From positions 1 to 5,235 of the forward strand of contig JBGTBQ010000294.1 in the NCBI GenBank assembly GCA_041749275.1: 5,235 nucleotides of DNA, written 5' to 3'. Positions 1 to 5,235 of this stretch are shown here, in pieces; within the stretch, counting starts at the first letter, position 1; each line of letters begins with the position of its first letter. The position numbers and the translations under genes are program-made. The stretch comes from JBGTBQ01 sp041749275. Its GTDB lineage: Bacteria > Acidobacteriota > Blastocatellia > Pyrinomonadales > Pyrinomonadaceae. Under the pieces are notes generated by a model. That model ran no database searches and had not been told where the DNA came from. It saw nothing but the letters and a program-made list of their open reading frames with translations.

Positions 1-2
1 GC

Positions 3-305
3 GCTCTCGCCGAAGGGGTTCAGGATGACGCCGCGTTCGGCGCGCGGCTCGCCGCCGTGCTGAACGATGCGCGCGGCGCACGCGGGCGCGTCGTCCTCTT
101 CGTCGAAGGGTTCGAGGCGCTCGCCACGGCGCGTGATAAAAGGGACGCTTCCACTCTCTCGCTGCTTGCGGAGTTCGCCGCGCGCGGCGAGGTGCGCCTT
201 GCGGGCGCAATCACCCCCGCTGGCTTTGAGTTGAACTTGACGCAGGGTCAAGCCCTCGCCCCGCACGTCGAAGCCGTCTATCTCGACCGCGCGGAGGAAG
301 CAGCG
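3..305 (+). other. Degenerate ClpB/ClpC-like AAA+ segment within the protease
   Basis: The translated segment follows the D1 ATPase of ClpB/ClpC in order. FGARLAAVLNDARG matches the FEERLKxVLN helix. RVVLFVEGFEAL matches the Walker B strand, usually hhLFIDEhHxL. ARGEVRLAGAITPAGFE matches ARGELxxIGATTxxEY, the sensor-1 strand. LAPHVEAVYLD matches LERRFQxVxVxEP, which carries the arginine finger. The key residues are lost: Walker B Asp-Glu is Glu17-Gly18, and the arginine-finger ERRF is APHV (68-71). ATP hydrolysis is therefore unlikely. In ClpB the Walker A loop lies about 70 residues before Walker B, which would put it just left of the window, so nucleotide binding cannot be judged. The homology call rests on my memory of Clp sequences. 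Confidence 0.72.
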
Positions 306-2219
306 GAAGGCGATGAGGATGAAGAGAGCGCGGACGCGGACGGCGCGCAGTCGGCAGGCGGATTCACGGGCGACAAGGTCGCGCCGGAACTGCGCGAGAT
401 GCTCGGCGGCGCGCGTTCAAGCTCCGAGCGCGTCTCGGTCATCCTGCAAGGCGACGACCTGAAGAACGCGGAAGTGCGCGAGCTACTGGAAACGAGCGGC
501 GCGCGCGTGACGGGCAATTTCAATGGGTTGGCCGCTCAGTCAATCGAACTGCCGCTGGGCGTCGTCGAACAGTTGGCGGCGCGGCGCGGCGTCTCGCACC
601 TCTCGCTCGATGGTGAGTTGAAGGCGCTCGGCTGGAGCCATGTCTCGCGGACGACTGGCAGGGACGACGAGGACGAGAACGAAGAGGTTATGCCCGACGG
701 GACAATCCAAGTCCACAAGATTGACGGCAAGGGCATCGGCATCGCCGTCCTCGACTCTGGCATCTACACCGCGCACAAAGCCTTTCTGGGCCGCAACGGC
801 AGATCGCGCGTCGTCTACAGTCGGGACTTCACCGGCGAGGGGCGCACGGACGACCCCTTCGGCCATGGCACGCATGTCGCCGCGCTCGCCGCCGGTAACG
901 GACAGATCGCCAACGGCGCTTACGCGGGTGTCGCGCCCGACGCCAACCTCATCAACCTGCGCGTGCTGAACGCGCAGGGCACGGGGACGGTCTCTGCGCT
1001 GCTGAGCGCGCTTAACTGGCTTATCGCCAACCGCACACTCTACAACATCCGCGTCGTCAACATCAGCCTCGGCGCGGCGGCCATCAACTCTTACCGCAAC
1101 GACCCGGTCTGCCGCGCGGTCCGCCGGCTGGTGGATGCGGGCGTCGTGGTCGCCGCCGCCGCCGGCAACGAAGGCAAGAACACGAACAACCGGAAGATTT
1201 ACGGTCACATCCATTCGCCCGGCAACGAGCCTTCGGCCCTCACGGTCGGCGCCTCGAACACCTTCGGCACGGACGCGCGCGGCGACGATGCGGTCGCCAC
1301 CTACAGCTCGCGCGGGCCAACCCGAAGCTATTGGACGGACGCGCGCGGCATCAAGCATTACGACAATCTCATCAAGCCCGATTTGGTCGCGCCCGGCAAC
1401 AAGCTCGTGAGCGCGCAATCGGCGGGCAACCTGCTTGTCAGACAGATGCCGTCGCTCAACAAGAACGTGAGCGCCGCGCCGACCGCGAACATGATGATGA
1501 TGAGCGGCACCTCGATGGCGACGCCCGTCGTTGCAGGCGCGGCGGCGCTGATGCTTCAGGTGAACCCGCGGCTCACGCCGAACATGATTAAGGCGCTCCT
1601 GATGTACACGGCGCAACAGCTCCGCGGCTTCAACGCCTTCGAGCAGGGCGCGGGCCAACTCAACGTCGGCGGGGCGCTGGCGCTCATCAAAATCATCCGC
1701 ACCGATCTCTCGGCCTCGACGCCGCTCGGCACGCCCGTCTTTAAGAAGACGCCGCCATCTCCCTTCACGACCATCGCCGGCCATACCTTCTCATGGTCTA
1801 TGGGAATCATCGTCGGTCACACCTTCGCACATGGCCCCTACCTCGGCCTCTACCAGAAAGTGTATGGGTCGGGCGTTCTCCTTTCCGACGGCATCACGAT
1901 CTCGGAAGGCGTCCTGCTCGCCGACCGGACTATGATGACGAACGGCGTCCTGCTCTCCGACACGATCTTGACCAGCAACGGCACGGTGATGCGGAGCGGG
2001 AACCCTTTCTGCGGCACGGGCGTGCTGCTCTCGGACGGCGTGCTCCTCGCCGACAACACTGTGTTCGGCGACGGCGTACTTATGAGCGACGGCGTACTTA
2101 TGAGCGACGGCGTGCTCATGGGTGACAGCACGCGCGCGTTGCAGACCCTCTTCCATGGCGACGCGACGGCCTCGATGGCGGTCGTGCTTGATAATGGGGT
2201 GACGAATTCGAACTACTGA
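3..2219 (+). CDS. S8 (subtilisin-like) serine protease with an N-terminal degenerate Clp-type AAA+ segment; 5' end outside the window
   Basis: The frame is open from the left edge to TGA at 2217-2219, so the true start is upstream. GTG at 57 is only the first start-type codon inside the window and is used as residue 1 for numbering. Order of parts: Clp AAA+-like segment (to about 83), acidic linker (about 79-95), I9-propeptide-like region (about 124-192), second acidic patch (202-211), S8 domain (about 222-540), C-terminal region ending in hexapeptide repeats (606-690). The catalytic set is complete: Asp233 in VLDSG, His270 in GHGTHV, oxyanion Asn371 in AGNEG, Ser486 in GTSMATP. An active endopeptidase is therefore expected. 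No signal peptide is visible, although S8 proteins with this propeptide are usually exported; a signal could lie upstream. From family knowledge, the S8 domain and its GVLLSD tail resemble acidobacterial proteases. Substrate is unknown. The S8 call is near certain; the whole architecture depends on upstream sequence. Confidence 0.95.
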   Translation, partial: ALAEGVQDDAAFGARLAAVLNDARGARGRVVLFVEGFEALATARDKRDASTLSLLAEFAARGEVRLAGAITPAGFELNLTQGQALAPHVEAVYLDRAEEAAEGDEDEESADADGAQSAGGFTGDKVAPELREMLGGARSSSERVSVILQGDDLKNAEVRELLETSGARVTGNFNGLAAQSIELPLGVVEQLAARRGVSHLSLDGELKALGWSHVSRTTGRDDEDENEEVMPDGTIQVHKIDGKGIGIAVLDSGIYTAHKAFLGRNGRSRVVYSRDFTGEGRTDDPFGHGTHVAALAAGNGQIANGAYAGVAPDANLINLRVLNAQGTGTVSALLSALNWLIANRTLYNIRVVNISLGAAAINSYRNDPVCRAVRRLVDAGVVVAAAAGNEGKNTNNRKIYGHIHSPGNEPSALTVGASNTFGTDARGDDAVATYSSRGPTRSYWTDARGIKHYDNLIKPDLVAPGNKLVSAQSAGNLLVRQMPSLNKNVSAAPTANMMMMSGTSMATPVVAGAAALMLQVNPRLTPNMIKALLMYTAQQLRGFNAFEQGAGQLNVGGALALIKIIRTDLSASTPLGTPVFKKTPPSPFTTIAGHTFSWSMGIIVGHTFAHGPYLGLYQKVYGSGVLLSDGITISEGVLLADRTMMTNGVLLSDTILTSNGTVMRSGNPFCGTGVLLSDGVLLADNTVFGDGVLMSDGVLMSDGVLMGDSTRALQTLFHGDATASMAVVLDNGVTNSNY
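426..632 (+). other. I9-like propeptide/inhibitor region of the S8 protease
   Basis: Residues about 124-192 (from GTG 57) start with ERVSVILQ, pass through ETSGARVTGNFNGLAAQSIE and end with VVEQLAARRGVSHLSLDGEL. This is the strand-helix-strand pattern of the I9 propeptide that folds S8 proteases and blocks the active site. Hallmarks are the opening VxVIxQ strand, the central hydrophobic strand and the closing VEQLAxxxGVxxLSxD stretch before the mature enzyme. It is preceded by KVAPELREML, a lead-in I associate with this acidobacterial protease group. In such enzymes the propeptide is usually cut off autocatalytically, so cleavage near the acidic patch (202-211) would release everything before it. 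The cleavage site is inferred. Confidence 0.65.
1872..2126 (+). repeat. C-terminal hexapeptide repeats (GVLLSD type) in the protease
   Basis: Residues 606-690 divide almost perfectly into six-residue units. In order they are GVLLSD, GITISE, GVLLAD, RTMMTN, GVLLSD, TILTSN, GTVMRS, then a seven-residue GNPFCGT, then GVLLSD, GVLLAD, NTVFGD, GVLMSD, GVLMSD and GVLMGD. The unit is G/N, beta-branched residue, aliphatic, aliphatic, small residue, D/N/E. It resembles the NVVIGD-type hexads of left-handed parallel beta-helices, where three hexads make one turn. Fourteen units would give four to five turns. The repeat is plain in the sequence; the fold is inferred. Confidence 0.85.
2068..2121 (+). repeat. 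Three tandem 18-bp units inside the protease gene
   Basis: The unit GCGACGGCGTACTTATGA occurs twice identically (2068-2085, 2086-2103) and a third time with three changes (2104-2121, gcgacggcgtgctcatgg). Each unit encodes one hexapeptide of the C-terminal array, and 18 bp keeps the frame. Identity at third codon positions, where other GVLLSD copies in the gene differ, points to recent duplication by slippage or unequal exchange. Confidence 0.9.
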
Positions 2220-2333
2220 GATGGCGACGCCGGGCGTATCTTCCAAGCGCCGGCGCCGAGGAAACTCACCTTGCCACGGAGGCTCAGATTGCTGCCAGTC
2301 TTTTTACAACCCCCCACCGACCGTGACCTCGTG
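2220..2333. other. Spacer between protease and acetyltransferase genes
   Basis: This 114-bp spacer has no clear promoter or U-tract terminator. It contains a 10-bp perfect palindrome, gcgccggcgc (2248-2257), and a GAGGA stretch at 2258-2262 that sits 8 nt before a TTG at 2271. The text ccacggaggc (2275-2284) resembles short GC-rich intergenic repeats I associate with these genomes. The spacing allows read-through from the protease gene, but the sequence does not settle it. Confidence 0.45.
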
Positions 2334-3200
2334 ATGCCCGCCGGTCTGTGCGGCGCCGACCACGCTCCACGGGTCTCGCAGCTCCGCGCCGGGCAGGAGA
2401 CGGAGGTGCTCTCCTTCCTCTCCGCGCGGCCCCTGCAAACCGTCTTCATGTCGGGCTTCGTCCGTGATAACGGCTTAGAGGGCGAAGCGAACCGCGGCGA
2501 CTTCTACGGCTGCCGCGACCTTGAAGGCCGTTTGGTGGGTGTCGCTCTCATCGGCCACGCCACGCTTTTCGAGATACGCACCCGCGCCGCGCTCGCGGCT
2601 TTCGCGCAGGTCGCGCGCACGCGCCGCGACCTGCACATGATTATGGCCGAGCGCGGTAACGCCACGCGGTTCTGGAAGAGCTATGCGGGCGCGGGTCAAG
2701 CGATACGTCTCGCCTGCCGCGAACTGCTCTACGCACTCGACCACGCGCCCGCAGCGGTCGAAGTCGGCGGCGAATTGCGCCACGCCACGCCAGACATGCT
2801 CTCTCTGATCGCGCCCGTGCACGCGCGGATGGCTTTCGAGGAGAGCGGCGTCAACCCGCTCGAAGCGGACAAGGAAGGTTTCCTCCGGCGCTGTGCGCGG
2901 CGGATCGAGGCCGGGCAAGTGTACGCGCTGGTACAGGACGGGCGGCTGGTGTTCAAGGCGGACGTTTTCGCCAGCACGCCGGAGGCCGCTTATCTCGAAG
3001 GCGTCTACGTTGCGCCGGAAGCGCGCGGGCGCGGCTACGGCTTGCGCTCCCTCTCGCAACTCAGCCGCATACTGCTCGCGCACACGCGCTCCATCGCTGT
3101 GCTGGTCAATGAAAAGAACGCGCCCGCGCGCAACCTCTACGAGAGGGCCGGTTTCGCGCGGCGCGGCGAGTACGACACGTTTTTCCTGAGCGGGAGCTGA
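2334..3200 (+). CDS. Two-domain GNAT family N-acetyltransferase
   Basis: The protein is 288 aa from ATG 2334. The first half (about 14-135) looks like a degenerate GNAT-like N-terminal domain of the DUF4081 kind, with the stretch VFMSGFVRDNGLE followed by FYGCRD and VALIGHATL. The second half (about 145-288) is a canonical GNAT domain. Its acetyl-CoA pyrophosphate loop is VAPEARGRGYG (226-236) and its final motif is VNEKNAPARNLYERAGF (258-274). It should move an acetyl group from acetyl-CoA to an amine in the cytoplasm; the acceptor cannot be read from sequence. The start is uncertain. TTG 2271 has GAGGA 8 nt upstream and would add 21 residues rich in Pro and Leu. GTG 2331 is directly adjacent. 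I prefer ATG 2334 because the conserved part begins only about 13 residues later and the TTG lies in repeat-like text. The gene converges on the GT2 gene and is followed by a long hairpin. Confidence 0.88.
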   Translation: MPAGLCGADHAPRVSQLRAGQETEVLSFLSARPLQTVFMSGFVRDNGLEGEANRGDFYGCRDLEGRLVGVALIGHATLFEIRTRAALAAFAQVARTRRDLHMIMAERGNATRFWKSYAGAGQAIRLACRELLYALDHAPAAVEVGGELRHATPDMLSLIAPVHARMAFEESGVNPLEADKEGFLRRCARRIEAGQVYALVQDGRLVFKADVFASTPEAAYLEGVYVAPEARGRGYGLRSLSQLSRILLAHTRSIAVLVNEKNAPARNLYERAGFARRGEYDTFFLSGS

Positions 3201-3215
3201 AGAGATTTAGCAACT

Positions 3216-3288
3216 ACAAAGGCAAAAGTGGAAAGGCGGGAAGGGGTATGTTCAGGCCCCCTTCCCGCCTTTCCACTTTTGCCTTTGT
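3216..3288. terminator. Perfect 31-bp inverted repeat between convergent genes, likely bidirectional terminator
   Basis: The left arm (3216-3246) and right arm (3258-3288) are exact reverse complements over 31 bp, separated by an 11-nt loop (tatgttcaggc). The arm is strongly strand-biased: the left arm is nearly all purine (aaaggcaaaagtggaaag and on), the right arm nearly all pyrimidine. It begins 16 nt after the GNAT stop and ends 18 nt before the end of the GT2 gene. This is where a shared terminator for two convergent transcripts would lie. Neither side has a canonical U-tract, only T-rich arm ends (cttttgcctttgt), so termination is inferred from position and stem strength. It could also be a member of a dispersed repeat family. 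Confidence 0.75.
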
Positions 3289-3306
3289 GTCTTCCGCCTT
3301 TTCGTC

Positions 3307-4059
3307 TCAGCCGTCCTGCTGGCGGAGCAAACGCTGCTGCTCGTTCGGCGTGTAGCGGCTGAAGCGCAGGCGCCACGGGATGAGCATTGACTCGAAGATC
3401 ACTTTGCGTGAAATTTTGGACTGTCCTTCGCGGCGGTCAACGAAGAGGATGGGCACCTCCGCGACGCTCAAACCCGCTTCGTGGACGCGGTAGATGGCTT
3501 CGACGAGAAAGGCATAGCCTTCAGCAACGATCTGGCCTTCGAGCAGGTATTCGAGCGCGCGGCGGTTGAAGCAACGGAAGCCGCTCGTCGCGTCGCTGAC
3601 CTCCATGCCGGTGATCGTGGCGACGTAGCGGTTAGCGAAGCGGCTCAACAATTTCCGGCGCAGCGGCCAGTTGCCGATGCCGCCGCCCTCGCAATAGCGC
3701 GAGCCGATGACGACATCCGCCTTCCGGCTCGCCGCGAGCAGCGCGGGGATTGAGGCGGGGTCGTGCGAGAAGTCCGCGTCCATCTGCACGACGCGCGTAT
3801 AACCTCTTTCGAGCGTCTTGCGAAAGCCGTCAAGCACACTGCGCCCATAGCCGCGCTCGCTCGCGCGACGCATCACCGAGAAGCGCGCGTCGTCGCCGTA
3901 GAGTTGCTCGGCGTAGACGGCGGTGCCGTCCGGCGAGTTGTCGTCAACGAGCATCACGTCCGCCTCGGGCGCGAACTTGAGTATCTGCTCGACGAGCACC
4001 GCGACATTCTCGCGCTCGTTATAGGTGGGCACGATGACAAGCGTGCTGTTTGCGTTCAT
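3307..4059 (-). CDS. Polyprenol-phosphate mannose synthase-like GT2 glycosyltransferase
   Basis: The protein is 250 aa from ATG 4059, the usual size for soluble Dpm1/Ppm1-type enzymes. Landmarks in order: LVIVPTYNERENV (7-19), VDDNSPDGT (38-46, nucleotide-sugar binding), the metal-binding DAD in QMDADFSHDP (94-96), GSRYCEGGGIGNWP (119-132), DATSGFRCF (156-164) and VDRREGQSKIS (207-217, the RxGxSK signature). No membrane helix is evident. From family knowledge it transfers mannose, or possibly another hexose, from a nucleotide sugar to polyprenyl phosphate on the cytoplasmic face. An upstream in-frame ATG at 4107 would add 16 residues, but it lies inside the intergenic hairpin, and conserved sequence starts right after 4059. 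A weak GGGAA lies 4 nt upstream of ATG 4059. It follows the GT-C gene on the same strand by 90 bp, so an operon is likely. Exact sugar and lipid are not determined. Confidence 0.9.
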   Translation of the reverse strand: MNANSTLVIVPTYNERENVAVLVEQILKFAPEADVMLVDDNSPDGTAVYAEQLYGDDARFSVMRRASERGYGRSVLDGFRKTLERGYTRVVQMDADFSHDPASIPALLAASRKADVVIGSRYCEGGGIGNWPLRRKLLSRFANRYVATITGMEVSDATSGFRCFNRRALEYLLEGQIVAEGYAFLVEAIYRVHEAGLSVAEVPILFVDRREGQSKISRKVIFESMLIPWRLRFSRYTPNEQQRLLRQQDG

Positions 4060-4070
4060 AAAGTTCCCGG

Positions 4071-4142
4071 CGCGGATTGACGGGGATGAGACGGAGCAGA
4101 GATTCATTGGAAATGAATCCGCGTCATCCGCGTCAATCCGCG
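4071..4142. repeat. REP-like hairpin between the two glycosyltransferase genes
   Basis: The outer arms 4071-4089 and 4124-4142 are reverse complements at 18 of 19 positions. Inside them is a perfect 8-bp stem, gattcatt (4101-4108) with aatgaatc (4112-4119), closing a 3-nt loop (gga). An 11-nt and a 4-nt unpaired stretch separate the two stems. The right side also reads as three near-tandem 9-mers: atccgcgtc, atccgcgtc, aatccgcgg. It starts 11 nt upstream of ATG 4059 and ends 7 nt before the GT-C stop, so it would fold in the shared minus-strand transcript. Such palindromic units are often dispersed intergenic repeats. Whether it regulates the GT2 gene is inference. Confidence 0.7.
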
Positions 4143-4149
4143 GCGCCTT

Positions 4150-5235
4150 TCACTGTTTCATCCGATACAGATAGATCGAACCCCCAAAGACCTTCTCCGG
4201 CGTGCGATGCCGGTATTCATCGAAGTAGTTGACGCGCTCGGCTTCACTGAGCCGGCGCTGTTCGTCGAAGCCGCCCGGCACAGTCGAGCCGTTGAGGAAG
4301 CTCGCGCCGATGGCGACATAGCGCGTCTCCTCCGGCGTCTCGTCCGGCGGCACGAAGATGCCCGTCCCCTCGATGCCGTAGCGCGCGAGCACCTGACCGC
4401 CCAAGAGCGCCGCGCCGACGCGCTTCTCGCCGCGTTCTTTCAGATAGAGCGCCATCTCGCGGATGTCGTCGCCCCATTCGACGTTCGAGTCTGAAAGGTA
4501 ATACCAGCGCGGGCGGCTCGAAGCAAGCTGGTTCATGTAGGTCATGTAGTCGGGGTAGGCCCGCGCCGCCTCGAAGGCCGTCCAGCACAGGATGAGAGCG
4601 ACCGCCGCCAGCGACGCGCGGCGCGGCCTGAACTCCCTGAGCAGCCAGTCGAGCAGCGCGCCGCTCATAATAAAGAGGAACATGTAGGCCGGTAGAAAAT
4701 ACCTGACGCCGATGTTGATCTTACTCAACATCACCAGCCCGGTGAAGAACGCGAGCGGCGCAATCACGGCGAGATATTTTGACTCACGCCCCCGCCGGAA
4801 GAACATCCACCCGCTCCACGCCGTCGCGGCCAGCGCGAGCAGCAAAAACGGCAGCGTCGTTTTCAGCGAGAACGCGACCGGGAAGTAGTACCACCAGCCC
4901 ATGATTCTGTGCTCGCCGAGCAGTCCCGCCGGGTGGCCCCACTGATTGTGTCCGAGTTGCCAGCCGATGCCCGACACGAAATCCGATGGGAGGACTCTGT
5001 GCAACGTCGCGTGCGCGACTTTGAGCGCCGGTTGCAGCGCCTCGTCCGTTTTCGCCGAGAGTCCGATCTTCTGGAGCGAGAAATCGTAAGGGTCGGGCGG
5101 GCGGTTATGGAAGAAGTAAGCAGCGTGGATGACGAGCAGGCAGGCGAGCGTGATGACGGCGGTCTGCGCCGCGATGTGCCCGCGCCGCAACCCGCGCCCC
5201 GGCGCGCCCAGAAAAAGCGCGGCGAGCGCCACCGC
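4150..5235 (-). CDS. C-terminal part of a GT-C (GT39-like) integral-membrane glycosyltransferase; 5' end outside the window
   Basis: The frame is open to the right edge and ends at TGA 4150-4152. GTG 5232 is only an in-window start-type codon, used here as residue 1. About 360 residues are visible. Hydrophobic segments lie near 22-41, 119-145, 153-170, 177-198 and 207-224. Typical phrases are GWWYYFPVAFSLKTTLPFLLL-like text at 112-132, GVRYFLPAYMFL (175-186) and, in the soluble tail, YLSDSNVEWGDDIREMALYLKERG-like text at 245-268. I recognise these as the style of phospholipid-carrier-dependent GT39/PMT-related enzymes, which move a sugar from a polyprenyl phosphate to an acceptor outside the cytoplasm. 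The catalytic acidic pair of the first outer loop is not visible; it should lie in the missing N-terminal part, perhaps 200 residues. The downstream GT2 gene would make its lipid-linked sugar donor. The acceptor (protein or glycan) is unknown. Confidence 0.85.
   Translation of the reverse strand, partial: AVALAALFLGAPGRGLRRGHIAAQTAVITLACLLVIHAAYFFHNRPPDPYDFSLQKIGLSAKTDEALQPALKVAHATLHRVLPSDFVSGIGWQLGHNQWGHPAGLLGEHRIMGWWYYFPVAFSLKTTLPFLLLALAATAWSGWMFFRRGRESKYLAVIAPLAFFTGLVMLSKINIGVRYFLPAYMFLFIMSGALLDWLLREFRPRRASLAAVALILCWTAFEAARAYPDYMTYMNQLASSRPRWYYLSDSNVEWGDDIREMALYLKERGEKRVGAALLGGQVLARYGIEGTGIFVPPDETPEETRYVAIGASFLNGSTVPGGFDEQRRLSEAERVNYFDEYRHRTPEKVFGGSIYLYRMKQ

Noticed and set aside
1491..1502. 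Four consecutive ATG codons just before the catalytic Ser motif
   Set aside because: A Met-rich strand before SGTSMATP is familiar in this S8 group, as I recall it, and needs no special explanation.
540..1784. Long minus-strand open frame (414 codons) opposite the protease gene
   Set aside because: It is rich in Arg, Ala, Val and Asp with no recognisable domain and lies fully opposite an S8 gene with all catalytic motifs. GC-rich genes often leave such open antisense frames.
2068..2121. Tandem repeats as a CRISPR-like array
   Set aside because: Units are 18 bp with no spacers and are in frame within a protein-coding repeat.
1791..2246. Minus-strand frame with repeated HEHAVAHKYAVA-like text
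   Set aside because: Its repeats are the reverse complement of the GVLLSD-coding repeats of the protease, so periodicity alone explains them.
3481..4080. Plus-strand frames opposite the GT2 gene (3481-3753 and 3763-4080)
   Set aside because: Both are antisense to a gene with clear GT2 motifs and show no family features of their own.
4060..4107. Longer start (ATG 4107) for the GT2 protein
   Set aside because: The extra 16 residues come from the hairpin repeat, and the conserved N-terminal strand begins just after ATG 4059.

Overview
The window is a GC-rich bacterial segment with four protein genes. Two lie on the plus strand (a subtilisin-like protease and a GNAT acetyltransferase). Two lie on the minus strand (a polyprenol-phosphate mannose synthase and a membrane glycosyltransferase). 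The protease, with its C-terminal GVLLSD-type repeats, and the GNAT protein resemble forms I associate with Acidobacteriota, class Blastocatellia (Pyrinomonadaceae and relatives). That assignment is from memory of family style, not from a search. Long hairpins between genes fit the same picture.

Layout. Positions 3-2219 (+) hold an S8 protease whose reading frame is open at the left edge. Its visible N-terminus is not a signal peptide. It resembles the Walker B to arginine-finger part of a ClpB/ClpC-type AAA+ domain, with the catalytic residues replaced. After it come an acidic linker, an I9-like propeptide, a subtilisin domain with an intact catalytic tetrad, and a C-terminal run of hexapeptides. 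Positions 2220-2333 are a short spacer. Positions 2334-3200 (+) encode a two-part GNAT protein. Positions 3201-3306 separate convergent genes and carry a perfect 31-bp inverted repeat. Positions 3307-4059 (-) encode a soluble GT2 polyprenol-phosphate mannose synthase. Positions 4060-4149 hold a second, REP-like hairpin. Positions 4150-5235 (-) hold the C-terminal part of a multi-membrane GT-C (GT39-like) glycosyltransferase that runs off the right edge.

How the genes fit together. The two minus-strand genes make a coherent pair. The GT2 enzyme would charge a polyprenyl phosphate with a sugar, and the GT-C enzyme would use such a lipid-linked sugar on the outer face of the membrane. They are probably co-transcribed, with the hairpin between them. 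The plus-strand protease and GNAT protein have no evident functional link. The most unusual object is the protease, which joins a pseudo-AAA+ Clp-like module, normally cytosolic, to a protease class that is normally secreted.
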